This document shows, one piece after another, positions 1 to 7,292 of a stretch of 8,405 nt of DNA; the stretch's first letter is position 1, and every line of letters begins with the position of its first letter. Source of the stretch: Thermoproteus sp. UBA157 (GTDB lineage: Archaea; Thermoproteota; Thermoprotei; Thermoproteales; Thermoproteaceae); assembly GCA_002497345.1 (NCBI GenBank), contig DANS01000030.1, positions 64,876 through 73,280 on the forward strand. Direction: 5' to 3'. The position numbers and the translations under genes are program-made. The notes beneath the pieces are model-generated. The model ran no database searches. It had not been told where the DNA came from and saw only the letters and a list, made by a program, of their open reading frames with translations.

Positions 1-17
1 CACTGCAAGCCCACGGG

Positions 18-824
18 CTATGCCTTGATCGATTTGTTCAAGAGATCGACCAGCCTCTGCAACGACGTCAGATCCGGCTCGGGCCTAGGCCCCAACACGT
101 TCATGTCGAAACTCAGAGGAGTTAAGGCTATGTTCCCCTCCTCGTGGACCACGTATACGTCGGTGCCCGGCTCCGCCTTGACGAGCTCGCCGTAGAGCCA
201 GTAATACGGCGATCCCCTTGGATCCCTCCTTTTGTCCACTTTCTGGGAAAACTTAATCTTGGCGGCGGGCGCCATCTTCACCTCAACGTTGGGCTTAAAC
301 CTGTGGGGGAAGTTTATGCTTATAACGTCGACGCCCCTCGGCATTCCCTCTCCGGAGATGAACTTGACGACGGCCCTCGCCACATTCCTCATGGCCGATA
401 TCAAGGCGGGGTCCTCTAGGAGCTCCTCGGGCTCGTTCACGTCGGCCGAGAGGGCCACGGCGGGTATGCCCAGGAGGGCGGCCTGCATCGCAGCGCCGAT
501 GGTGCCTGAGGACAAGATCACTTGCAACGACGTGTTGTCGCCTACATTTACGCCCGAGAGCACTAGGTCGATGCTGTTGACTATCTCAAGCACGGCTAGA
601 TAAATAGTGTCGGAGGGCGTGCCCGAGGTAGCATATGCTTGCAGTCCTCCTAGCTCCATCTTGGAAACCCTCAGCGGTTTATGGAGGGTAATGCCTAAGC
701 CCGACGCCGACTTGGGCGTCTCGGGAGCTACGACGTATACCTTGCCTAAGTCCTTCACGAATGAGTACAGCAAGTGTAGCCCGGGGGAGTAAATGCCATC
801 GTCGTTAGTTACAAGTATGTTCAT
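18..824 (-). CDS. surE: SurE family 5'/3'-nucleotidase (survival protein SurE)
   Basis: SurE enzymes are metal-dependent phosphatases that remove phosphate from nucleoside 5'- and 3'-monophosphates (some also act on polyphosphate) in the cytoplasm. The 268-residue product has the usual family length. It opens with MNILVTNDDG, in which D8 and D9 are the metal-binding pair. S39 lies in the segment around KSASG and N93 in SGVNVGDN, matching the other two metal ligands of characterised SurE proteins. SSGTIGAAMQ (105-114) is also typical. A longer frame runs to 887, but the family begins at MNILV and a TATA-like box (843-850) lies about 23 bp upstream of the ATG at 824; the upstream extension would overlap that box. 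No membrane segment or signal peptide is seen. The next gene upstream on this strand is a pseudogene, so surE is probably transcribed alone. The family call is near certain; the physiological substrate is unknown. Confidence 0.96.
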   Translation of the reverse strand: MNILVTNDDGIYSPGLHLLYSFVKDLGKVYVVAPETPKSASGLGITLHKPLRVSKMELGGLQAYATSGTPSDTIYLAVLEIVNSIDLVLSGVNVGDNTSLQVILSSGTIGAAMQAALLGIPAVALSADVNEPEELLEDPALISAMRNVARAVVKFISGEGMPRGVDVISINFPHRFKPNVEVKMAPAAKIKFSQKVDKRRDPRGSPYYWLYGELVKAEPGTDVYVVHEEGNIALTPLSFDMNVLGPRPEPDLTSLQRLVDLLNKSIKA

Positions 825-842
825 GGCGTCCATCTCGCGGGG

Positions 843-850
843 GTTTATAT
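843..850 (-). promoter_or_regulatory. TATA box of surE
   Basis: On the minus strand the sequence reads ATATAAAC, centred about 22-23 bp upstream of the ATG at 824. This is the same spacing seen for two other genes in the window, so transcription probably starts at or next to the start codon (leaderless mRNA). The position also favours 824 over 833 or 887 as the start. Confidence 0.6.
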
Positions 851-870
851 TGACCGCGGCGTCTGGCCGC

Positions 871-1376
871 CTAGATCTTGAGCGCATAAATGTCGGCGCC
901 CGCGGTCGAGAGGATCATCTCGTATGCCTCTATCGTCGCCGCGGAAGGCCAAGGTATCGCCAACGCGCCTATCAACGCAGCCACGAACGACGTAGATAAT
1001 CCCCAATCGCCTCTCGTCCAAGAGGGCAAGACCCACGCCGTATATTAAAAAGCCCAGAAACGCTTGTATGAAAAACTACGTAGAGACGAAGACGTGAGGT
1101 CTAGTCCCGGCGGGGTAGATCCCTACCAGCGCTGTGAATATCGCAGATATGGAGAGACGAGCGCCTCCCACTATTTCTAGCTTGCTAGACGACGCGATCA
1201 CATGAACTGAAAATCCAGGAAAACCGCGGCGATCATTAAGCTTGTGTTGTATATCCACGGCTCGGCGGCGCTAGGACCTCCTAGATCGCTAAAGGCGCTC
1301 TTGAAGGAATTAAACCATTGATCGCTATTGAGGAAGCCGCCATGGTCTAGGACATGGCAGAGGCGACGAGGCACAT
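871..1376 (-). pseudogene. Decayed DUF998-type integral membrane protein
   Basis: No single frame is open, but joining frames on the minus strand gives a recognisable DUF998-like membrane protein of about 165 residues, near the family length. Pieces in order are: MCLVASAMS, then TAG at 1347-1349 (probably a former Trp codon), then TMAASSIAI; a frame change near 1320; QWFNSFKSAFSDLGG and PWIYNTSLMIAAVFL; a frame change near 1200; GGARLSISAIFTALVGIYP and GTRPHVFVS; TAG at 1076-1078; FFIQAFLGFLIYGVGLALL; a frame change near 990; FVAALIGALAIPWPSA; and a terminal stop at 871-873. The SDLGG motif after the first helix, the G-I-Y/F-P motif followed by PH, and the closing AIPWPSA are what I recall of DUF998 proteins. 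Five lesions make a sequencing artefact unlikely. The start is uncertain. The function of DUF998 proteins is unknown. Confidence 0.75.
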
Positions 1377-1431
1377 ATATTTAATATATTTAACATAGAC
1401 GAACCCTCTCTTCTTGAACTTCTTATTATCA

Positions 1432-1444
1432 TTATATTTAAATA
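1432..1444 (+). promoter_or_regulatory. TATA box of the transporter-hyuAB operon
   Basis: TTATATTTAAATA contains a strong archaeal TATA element (TTTAAATA, 1437-1444) in an AT-rich stretch from about 1373 to 1452. Its centre is 23-24 bp from the ATG at 1464 but only about 15 bp from the ATG at 1455. This favours 1464 as the start codon of a leaderless operon transcript. A direct repeat, TTCTT at 1411-1415 and 1420-1424, lies just upstream and could be a regulator site, but this is weak. Confidence 0.65.
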
Positions 1445-1463
1445 CAATTAATCCATGGAACGC

Positions 1464-2708
1464 ATGGCTCAGCCTAAAGTAGGCGCAAGCTTAGTGGCGG
1501 GCGTCATGGCGGGCACCCTCCTGGAGTGGTACGACGCATTTCTTTTCGCAGTGGCGGCCAGCTACGTAGGGGCCGCGTTCTTCCCCTCTGGGAATCCGCT
1601 CACAGAGTTGGCCAACGTTTTTCTGACGTTTTCCCTAGGATTTTTCGCCCGCCCCATAGGCGCATTGCTCTTCGGATATATCGGAGATCGCCATGGAAGG
1701 AGGGAGGCCATGATGTGGACGTTAGCGCTGGCGGGCCTCGCCACTGCGCTTATAGGCGCGATACCTCCCTATTCCGAATGGGGCGATGCGGCAATAATTG
1801 CGGTGGTCGCATTACGCCTTTTGCAAGGCCTAGCGCTCGGCGGCGAGTGGGGCTCTGCCGTGAATTACCTTTTCGAAAACGTCAAGCGCAAACGCCTTTA
1901 CATGTTGTTCGTTCAGAGCGGCGTGCCGTTAGGGTTGTTGTTGGCCGCCGGCGTTATGTTGGCCTTGGCCGAAATCTTAGGAAGCGCCGCGGTCTCCGCG
2001 TGGGGCTGGAGGATCGCGTTTCTGCTCTCGCTGATAATAGTGTTCATAGGGCTCCTCTTTAGGTATAAATTCGGCGAGACTCTGGAGTATCTTGAGGCTA
2101 AGCGTTCGGCGAGCCGCGTGGGGAATCCCGTCGGGGTGGTTTTCGCCAAATACTGGGCTGGCTTACTCGTCGGCATATTCCTCGCGGGCGCGGCGGGGGC
2201 CGTCTTCTACTACGGAAACACCTTCCTGCCCAACATTGCCGGCGCGCTTAAGTTAATCACGGCAACCGAGAAGTTCTCCGTAATTATCCTATTTGCCGTG
2301 TTGGACCTAATGGGCATAATCGTTAGCGGCTTCCTCGCCGAGCGCCTCGGCAACGCGATGCCCATAATCGCCGGTTTCGTCTTGTTCATAATAGCGGCTC
2401 TATTAGTAGAAGAAGGGCTATCCAGCCTAACAGGGCTTGTGGCGCTGGCGGCTCTGACAGGGATTGCGCATGGCATAGTATATACGCCCGAGGCCGCATA
2501 TCTCGCCGAGCTCTTCCCGACGCTCGCGAGGAACACCGGCGTCTCGGCCGCGTATCAGATAGGGAATGCCGTCTTAGCGAGCACGGCTCCCTACGTTATG
2601 ACCATCATACTAAGATACGGTCATTTTTGGGCCGGCGTGTATTTAGCGATACTAGCGCTCATAGGGCTTATGGGGGTTTTAACATACAGGCCTAGAGGAG
2701 GACCGTGA
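1464..2708 (+). CDS. MFS transporter, metabolite:H+ symporter (MHS) family
   Basis: A major facilitator superfamily permease of 414 residues with about 12 hydrophobic helices, acting in the cytoplasmic membrane. Marks of the metabolite:H+ symporter subgroup (relatives of ShiA, ProP and KgtP) are LEWYDAFLFA in helix 1 (residues 20-29), GFFARPIGALLFG (59-71), the loop 2-3 signature GYIGDRHGRR (71-80) and RLLQGLALGGEWG (118-130). D24, R118 and E128 are the charged intramembrane positions typical of the group. ATG codons occur at 1455 and 1464; the later one is chosen from the TATA spacing. The last codons overlap the GTG of hyuA by four bases, so transport and hydrolysis are co-expressed. The family's known substrates are carboxylates, betaines and related small molecules; from context I infer uptake of a hydantoin, 5-oxoproline or similar cyclic amide. 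The substrate is not proven. Confidence 0.9.
   Translation: MAQPKVGASLVAGVMAGTLLEWYDAFLFAVAASYVGAAFFPSGNPLTELANVFLTFSLGFFARPIGALLFGYIGDRHGRREAMMWTLALAGLATALIGAIPPYSEWGDAAIIAVVALRLLQGLALGGEWGSAVNYLFENVKRKRLYMLFVQSGVPLGLLLAAGVMLALAEILGSAAVSAWGWRIAFLLSLIIVFIGLLFRYKFGETLEYLEAKRSASRVGNPVGVVFAKYWAGLLVGIFLAGAAGAVFYYGNTFLPNIAGALKLITATEKFSVIILFAVLDLMGIIVSGFLAERLGNAMPIIAGFVLFIIAALLVEEGLSSLTGLVALAALTGIAHGIVYTPEAAYLAELFPTLARNTGVSAAYQIGNAVLASTAPYVMTIILRYGHFWAGVYLAILALIGLMGVLTYRPRGGP
2695..2701 (+). promoter_or_regulatory. Shine-Dalgarno site of hyuA
   Basis: GAGGAGG lies inside the end of the transporter gene, three bases before the GTG start at 2705. The spacing is short, but this is the only strong anti-16S match near the start. 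It fits translation of an internal operon gene, in contrast to the leaderless first gene. Confidence 0.6.
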
Positions 2709-4654
2709 GCCTAGTCGGAGTCGATGTAGGGGGGACCTTCACGGACTTCGTAGTCGTGGACGAGAGGGGAGAGATCAAGACCCTAAAGATATTGTCGACT
2801 CCGAGAGAGCCCGAAAAGGCCGTCATCGAGGGGCTCTCGGCTTTTAAATTCTCGGAGGTCCTCCACGCGTCGACCATAGGCACAAACGCGCTTCTGGGCC
2901 AGATGGGGCTCGAGGTGCCCAAGATCGCATTCTTCACCACGAGGGGCTTCCGCGACGTCGTCGAAATAGGCAGGCAGAACAGGCCGAGGCTTTACGATCT
3001 CTTCTTCCAGAAGCCGAGGCCCCTCGCCCCAAGGGAGCTTAGGTTCGAGGTGGACGAGAGGACCCTCCCCGACGGGACCGTGGAGAGGGCGGTTGATCCA
3101 AGGCAAGTAGCGGAGCTCGCCAAGAAGGCCAAGGCCGCCGGCGCTGTGAGCGCGGCCGTCGGGTTTCTCCACTCCTACGCCAATCCCTCCAACGAGGAGG
3201 CGGCCGCGAAGGTGCTTAGGGAACACTTCGAGTACGTGACTACCTCCTACGAGGTGGCTTGGGAGCCCAGGGAGTACGAGAGGTTCTCGACCGCCTTGGT
3301 GAACGCCGCGTTGATGCCGCTTGTTGGCAGATATCTGGCCGAGCTGAAGGGCTACGTCGAGTCGCGGGGAGGGAGGATGTACGTGATGGCGAGCTCCGGG
3401 GGGCTTGTAACAGTGGACGAAGCCGCGAGGAGGCCCGTCCAGCTCGTGGAGTCTGGGCCGGCCGCCGGCGTGATCGCAGCGGCGGAGCTCGCGAGGATGT
3501 TGGGCGAAGGGCGAGTCATTTCCTTCGATATGGGCGGCACGACGGCCAAGGCCGGCACCGTACTGGACTTCCAGCCCGCGATCACGACAGAGTACGAAGT
3601 GGGCGGCGAAAGTCATAGGGGAAGGCTTGTGAAAGGGTCTGGGTACCCCGTGCGCTTCCCCTTCGTCGACTTGGCCGAAGTGTCGGCGGGCGGCGGCACT
3701 ATAATCTGGAGGGACGCCGGCGGCGCCCTGAGGGTCGGGCCCTTGAGCGCGGGGGCCGACCCAGGCCCCGTTAGCTACGGTAGGGGCGGAATCGAGCCCA
3801 CTATTACGGACGCCAACTTGGCGCTCGGCAGAATACCGGATCTGTTGGCGGGCGGCCGCATGAGGCTTGACGCAGATGCGGCCAAGAGGGCGCTCGCCAA
3901 GCTGGGGGATCCCGTGGAGGTGGCGAGCTCGGCATTGCGCCTCATCGATTTGGAGATGGCCAGGGCCATCAGATTGGTCACCGTGGAGAGGGGGCTCGAC
4001 CCCTCTTCGTTCACGTTAATGGCGTTCGGCGGCGCCGGCCCTCAACACGCGGCCGAGCTGGCGGAGGAGATGGGCATAGGCCGAGTGCTCATACCGCCGA
4101 TGCCGGGGGTCTTCACGTCGTTAGGGATGCTCATGGCAGACTTCAAGTTCGAGGCGCGGACGGCCTACCCCAAGGACTTGGCCAAGGGCTTCGCCGAGCT
4201 CGAGGAGAGGCTCTCCCAGCAGCACAAGCCCGACTACTACATCAGATACGCCGACGTTCGGTATAAAGGTCAAGGATGGGAGCTGACGGTGCCTGTGGGC
4301 GCCGACGCGTCGTTGAGCGCGATCAAGAGAGCCTTCGAGGAGAAACACGCGGCTATTTACGGCTTCACGCTAGACAAGGAGGTCGAGGTCGTGACAATCC
4401 GCGTCTTCGCAGTAGTGAGGAGGACAAAGCCCCGCCTGGCCGATCCGCCCACCGAGGGGAATCCCCAGATCTCCGAGAAGGAGGTCTACTTCGACGGCTG
4501 GACCAAGGCCGCTGTGTACAAGAGGGCCGAGCTACCTCTGGGATATAAGATCAAGGGGCCCGCGCTGGTTGTGGAGGACTATTCGACGACCGTGATCCCG
4601 CCGCGTTGGGAGGCCACCGTCGTCAAATACGGTGCGTTGGAGCTGAGGTTATGA
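2705..4654 (+). CDS. hyuA: Hydantoinase/oxoprolinase family protein, alpha subunit (HyuA)
   Basis: HyuA proteins are the ATP-binding subunit of ATP-dependent cyclic-amide hydrolases (N-methylhydantoinase, 5-oxoprolinase, caprolactamase) and of related ketone carboxylases; they phosphorylate the substrate during ring opening or carboxylation. The 649-residue product has the ASKHA-type nucleotide motifs in order: GVDVGGTFTDF (5-15), VISFDMGGTTAKAG (271-284) and FGGAGPQHA (441-449). The N-terminal Hydant_A_N domain covers roughly residues 2-175, the Hydantoinase_A core about 190-475, and the rest is the family's C-terminal domain. It is somewhat shorter than many bacterial versions. It starts with GTG overlapping the transporter's TGA and ends with TGA overlapping hyuB's ATG, so the two subunits are probably made in step. 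A separate A and B subunit is the usual prokaryotic arrangement, whereas eukaryotic 5-oxoprolinase is one fused chain. The family call is firm; the exact substrate is undetermined. Confidence 0.93.
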   Translation: MSLVGVDVGGTFTDFVVVDERGEIKTLKILSTPREPEKAVIEGLSAFKFSEVLHASTIGTNALLGQMGLEVPKIAFFTTRGFRDVVEIGRQNRPRLYDLFFQKPRPLAPRELRFEVDERTLPDGTVERAVDPRQVAELAKKAKAAGAVSAAVGFLHSYANPSNEEAAAKVLREHFEYVTTSYEVAWEPREYERFSTALVNAALMPLVGRYLAELKGYVESRGGRMYVMASSGGLVTVDEAARRPVQLVESGPAAGVIAAAELARMLGEGRVISFDMGGTTAKAGTVLDFQPAITTEYEVGGESHRGRLVKGSGYPVRFPFVDLAEVSAGGGTIIWRDAGGALRVGPLSAGADPGPVSYGRGGIEPTITDANLALGRIPDLLAGGRMRLDADAAKRALAKLGDPVEVASSALRLIDLEMARAIRLVTVERGLDPSSFTLMAFGGAGPQHAAELAEEMGIGRVLIPPMPGVFTSLGMLMADFKFEARTAYPKDLAKGFAELEERLSQQHKPDYYIRYADVRYKGQGWELTVPVGADASLSAIKRAFEEKHAAIYGFTLDKEVEVVTIRVFAVVRRTKPRLADPPTEGNPQISEKEVYFDGWTKAAVYKRAELPLGYKIKGPALVVEDYSTTVIPPRWEATVVKYGALELRL

Positions 4655-6189
4655 GGTGGGAGATAGTGCATAGAGCCACAGAATACGTGGCCGAGGAGGC
4701 GGGGATAGCGCTTAGGAACTCGGCCTTCTCGCCGAATATACGGGAGCGCATGGACCACAGCGTGGCCGTCGTGGACGCAGAGGGCCGCATAGTAGCACAA
4801 GCCGAACACATACCGGTCCATCTGGGCTCCTTCCACGTAGGCGTTAGGAACCTCTTGGAATACCTGAAGAAGGAGGGAGAGGAGCTAGAGGAGGGGGACG
4901 CCGTGCTTACGAACGATCCCTACATATCGGGCACGCACCTCAACGACGTTATGGTGCTCTACCCCGTGTTCTGGCGCGGAAGGCTCGTCGCATATATAGC
5001 GTCGAAGGCCCACTACGTCGACGTGGGGGGACCGCTCCCGGCATCCCTCAACCCGAGGGCCAAGACAATATACGAAGAGGGGGTCGTGGTGCCCCCCGTG
5101 AAGATATTAAGGCGCGGCGCGATGAACAAGGAAGCCTTGAACTTCATCTTGGAGAACTTCAAAACGCCGGCGGTCGCGAGGGGCGATCTGGAGGCCCAGC
5201 TAGCCGCGTCGCGCGTGGGGGCCGCAAGGGTGAGGGACCTCTTCGAGAAGTTCGGCTATGTGTCGGAGCAGTGGAACGAGGCTATAGAATACGGCAGAAG
5301 GCTCGCGCTGGCTGAGATCTCCAAGTGGCCTCCCGGCAGATACGAGGCCGAGGACTACCTAGACTGGGGCGACACGCTCCTACCCATAAGACTTGCCCTG
5401 GAGATAACCCAAAACGGCGTGAAGGCCGACTTCCGCGGCACGGCTAAGCAGGTAGAGGCGCCGCTCAATGCGGTATTAGGCGTCACCTTCTCGGCGGTGT
5501 CGTTCGCGGTTAGGTCCGCGATAGGGGGCTATATCCCGACGAACCACGGCTTTTACAGTCTCATAGAGCTGGACGCCCCTCAAGGATCCCTGGTGAATCC
5601 CGTCAAACCCGCCGCCGTCGGCGCGGGCAACTTGGAGACGAGCCAGAGGATAGCCGACGTCACCTTCTTGGCGCTTTCTAAGGCTCTCCCCGGAAGGATA
5701 CCCGCAGCGGGATCCGGCACCATGATGAACATCATGATGGGCGGAATCTGGCAGGGGCGCTACTGGTCCTACTACGAGACAATAGGCGGAGGATCGGGAG
5801 GAAGGCCCAACGGCCCCGGCGTCTCGGGGGTACATGTTAATATGACCAACACGCTCAATACGCCCATAGAGATAGCGGAGAGGGAATACCCCGTGAGGTT
5901 CACCGCTTATACCATAAGGGAGGGCAGCGGGGGGCGCGGGAAATATCCGGGCGGAGACGGAATAGTGAGGGCCTTCAAGGCCCTCGCGCCCATGACTCTT
6001 TCCATAATAGCGAGCAGGCTGGCCATAGGCCCTTGGGGGCTTGAAGGCGGAGAGCCCGGCAAGCCGGGCAAAATAACGGTGAGGAGACGTAGCGGCGAGG
6101 TCCGCACGATCGGGAGCGAGGTCATCGAGCTGGCCGAAGGCGACGAGGTGATTATAGAAACGCCGGGCGGAGGAGGCTACGGAATATAG
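4651..6189 (+). CDS. hyuB: Hydantoinase/oxoprolinase family protein, beta subunit (HyuB)
   Basis: HyuB is the partner of HyuA in ATP-dependent hydantoinases, oxoprolinases and related carboxylases, and acts in a cytoplasmic complex. The 512-residue product fits the Hydantoinase_B family length. Visible motifs are NDPYISGTHLNDV (88-100) and KAHYVDVGG (119-127), whose H96, D99, H121 and D124 are candidate metal or active-site residues (inference from conservation), and the closing ETPGGGGYG (503-511). The frame is open back to 4606, but the family begins at the ATG at 4651. This ATG overlaps the hyuA stop as ATGA and has GGAG (4639-4642) eight bases upstream. No frameshift or missing block is visible. 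The gene ends without an obvious terminator; a decayed minus-strand frame converges on its last 13 bases. Together with hyuA and the upstream permease it forms a three-gene catabolic or salvage unit. Confidence 0.93.
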   Translation: MRWEIVHRATEYVAEEAGIALRNSAFSPNIRERMDHSVAVVDAEGRIVAQAEHIPVHLGSFHVGVRNLLEYLKKEGEELEEGDAVLTNDPYISGTHLNDVMVLYPVFWRGRLVAYIASKAHYVDVGGPLPASLNPRAKTIYEEGVVVPPVKILRRGAMNKEALNFILENFKTPAVARGDLEAQLAASRVGAARVRDLFEKFGYVSEQWNEAIEYGRRLALAEISKWPPGRYEAEDYLDWGDTLLPIRLALEITQNGVKADFRGTAKQVEAPLNAVLGVTFSAVSFAVRSAIGGYIPTNHGFYSLIELDAPQGSLVNPVKPAAVGAGNLETSQRIADVTFLALSKALPGRIPAAGSGTMMNIMMGGIWQGRYWSYYETIGGGSGGRPNGPGVSGVHVNMTNTLNTPIEIAEREYPVRFTAYTIREGSGGRGKYPGGDGIVRAFKALAPMTLSIIASRLAIGPWGLEGGEPGKPGKITVRRRSGEVRTIGSEVIELAEGDEVIIETPGGGGYGI

Positions 6190-6335
6190 GGGTCGCACAA
6201 CTCGTCAAAGTTAGGGCTTGCGTTTTCTCGCAGCACTTTAGCCGTGTCGCTCTCAAGCCTATGGGCGTATTGCCTCAAGCGGTGTTTTCGCCGAGATCTG
6301 CCTAGCCCACCTCTCTGAGGACCCCTCGGCTTCAT
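6177..6335 (-). pseudogene. Short minus-strand reading frame, probably the decayed end of an unrecognised gene
   Basis: An ATG at 6335 opens a 52-codon frame ending in TAG at 6177-6179, overlapping the 3' end of hyuB by 13 bp on the opposite strand. The C-terminal part reads naturally as protein: HRLESDTAKVLRENA, then SPNFDELCDPYIP. The N-terminal part in this frame is Arg/Gly-rich and looks out of frame, while the neighbouring minus frame gives the more protein-like SSERWARQISAKTPLEAIR and stops at 6259-6261. The simplest reading is one frameshift near 6262-6275 in a former gene whose N-terminus lay further upstream (towards 6360). I do not recognise the family. It could instead be a genuine 52-residue protein. 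Confidence 0.35.
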
Positions 6336-6367
6336 AATTCTTGGGCGAACTCAAGATATGGCGATAC

Positions 6368-6376
6368 ATATATTTA
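6368..6376 (+). promoter_or_regulatory. TATA-like element before the HEPN remnant
   Basis: ATATATTTA lies about 20 bp upstream of an ATG at 6392 that could be the old start of the HEPN gene. The same AT-rich stretch read on the other strand (TAAATATATG) could once have served the minus-strand frame ending at 6177. Both served genes are broken, so current activity is uncertain. Confidence 0.35.
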
Positions 6377-6391
6377 CCTATAGGCGATCTT

Positions 6392-6676
6392 ATGCGGGAT
6401 CGTGGTTCGATAAGGCCGCGCGTTATAGGGAATACGTGAGGCATAACTTCGAAATAGGGCACACGATCTGGCGTGCTTCCTAGCGCAACAATACGCCGAA
6501 TTCCTCCTCATGGCCGTGCTGATAAGGGTGGCGGGGGCGAGGCCCATGACCCACAGCCTCTACGAAATGGCCGAGGGGCTATCGGCGCTAAAAACGCCGA
6601 GTTAGGCGATGAGGTAGCGGGGTGCGCTAAGGCGTTGGAGCAACACTACATCCAGTCGAGATACCGGACAAGGTAA
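6392..6676 (+). pseudogene. Decayed HEPN-domain protein (toxin-like half of a HEPN/MNT pair)
   Basis: HEPN proteins are small helical proteins that often act as RNases and are paired with a nucleotidyltransferase antitoxin. Here the family is visible only across three frames. WFDKAARYREYVRHNFE is the first helix. After a frame change near 6458 the core DLACFLAQQYAEFLLMAVL matches the typical HEPN stretch DLACFHAQQAAEKALKALL, followed by RPMTHSLYEMAEGLSALK. After a second change at an A5 run (6590-6594) come AELGDEVAGCAKALEQHY and IQSRY, the usual C-terminal HYIPSRYP-type motif, and then TAA at 6674-6676. The frame containing the core stops at 6603-6605. The start at 6392 is a guess from TATA spacing; another ATG at 6358 is in frame with the first helix. 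It no longer encodes a full product. Confidence 0.7.
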
Positions 6677-6980
6677 GGCAATACGTCCTAGAGCAGTGCC
6701 GCCGCGCAGACGTCGTCTTGTTCGGATCTAGGGCTCGCGGCGAGCGCCACGCGCTGAGCGATTGGGACGTCGCCGTGATCGAGCCGGCCGGGAGCTACGC
6801 AGTCGAGCAAGAGTAGTTCGGTCAAGCCGTATTTCTGCCGCCATCTGTGCTGGATGAACTGTTGGCGGTAGCATGTTAATTCTTGACATAGTACACGACG
6901 AGATGCCGCTATGCGGCAAAGGGGTTAACGGGGACGTTCCGCTGAAAAAAGCCAGGGATATATACGCAGAAGAGGTCTAG
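6661..6980 (+). pseudogene. Decayed MNT-type minimal nucleotidyltransferase (antitoxin-like half)
   Basis: The family is identified by ADVVLFGSRARGERHALSDW followed by DVAVIE: this is the GS-x(n)-DxD catalytic motif of the pol-beta superfamily, in the form used by minimal nucleotidyltransferases that pair with HEPN proteins and in some cases AMPylate the HEPN toxin. The frame stops at TAG 6814-6816. Beyond it the same frame still reads AVFLPPSVLDELLAVA, then a frame change near 6870-6880 leads to LILDIVHDEMPLCG and KKARDIYAEEV, a typical tail, ending in TAG at 6978-6980. No start codon remains: the HEPN tail and MNT head appear to have been lost together, since IQSRYPD-like sequence runs almost directly into KVRQYVLEQ. 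The fragment follows the HEPN remnant as in intact pairs. Confidence 0.7.
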
Positions 6981-7270
6981 TTAGAACGAGCTTGCGGCGG
7001 TTCCCCCCATCAACTCCGGGGCGTAAATTCGGCAGACCGACGAGGCCAAGACTCGGCTACGTCTCGCGCTTGAGCATCCCCAAGCCCCGTGCTGTTAACG
7101 GCCCTCCGCGCGGAGCGCTCTCGCCAAGCGTCGCGCTCTATTAGAGGTCGCAGATCGGAGGCGATCTTCGAATAGGAGTTGGATGCAGGAGCCGTAGGGA
7201 ACCGGAGCCGCGCTCACTGCGGGCCGAGCGGCCCCCTCGGCGGCCGATCCTGCCGTTTCCTCTCCGGAGC
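6981..7270. other. Gene-free stretch with GC-rich palindromes
   Basis: I see no credible gene here. The longest frames lack good starts or read as low-complexity Arg/Pro/Ser sequence. One minus-strand stretch (roughly 7015-7215) without a start codon reads SKIASDLRPLIERDAW in part and could be a protein remnant, but I cannot place it. A perfect 12-bp palindrome CTCCGCGCGGAG (7104-7115) overlaps GAGCGCTC (7113-7120), and GCCGAG/CTCGGC (7223-7228 and 7236-7241) could form a hairpin. In such GC-rich DNA these are weak signals. Confidence 0.4.
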
Positions 7271-7292
7271 TTGCTTATAAGTTTTATTTGCA

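Noticed and set aside
232..603. Plus-strand frame of 123 codons opposite surE
   Set aside because: It is antisense to surE over conserved regions, with no motif and no promoter of its own.
2783..3616. Long minus-strand frame of 277 codons opposite hyuA
   Set aside because: It lies wholly antisense to a clearly conserved gene, has Gly/Arg/His/Leu-rich composition typical of a GC-rich shadow frame, and shows no family motif.
6054..6069. Perfect inverted repeat GCCCGGC-AA-GCCGGGC
   Set aside because: It is inside hyuB, where it simply encodes a Pro-Gly-Lys-Pro-Gly stretch, and the two-base loop is too tight for a useful hairpin.
5476..6198. Minus-strand frame of 240 codons opposite hyuB
   Set aside because: It is a shadow of hyuB with no recognisable motif; hyuB motifs are intact through the same bases.
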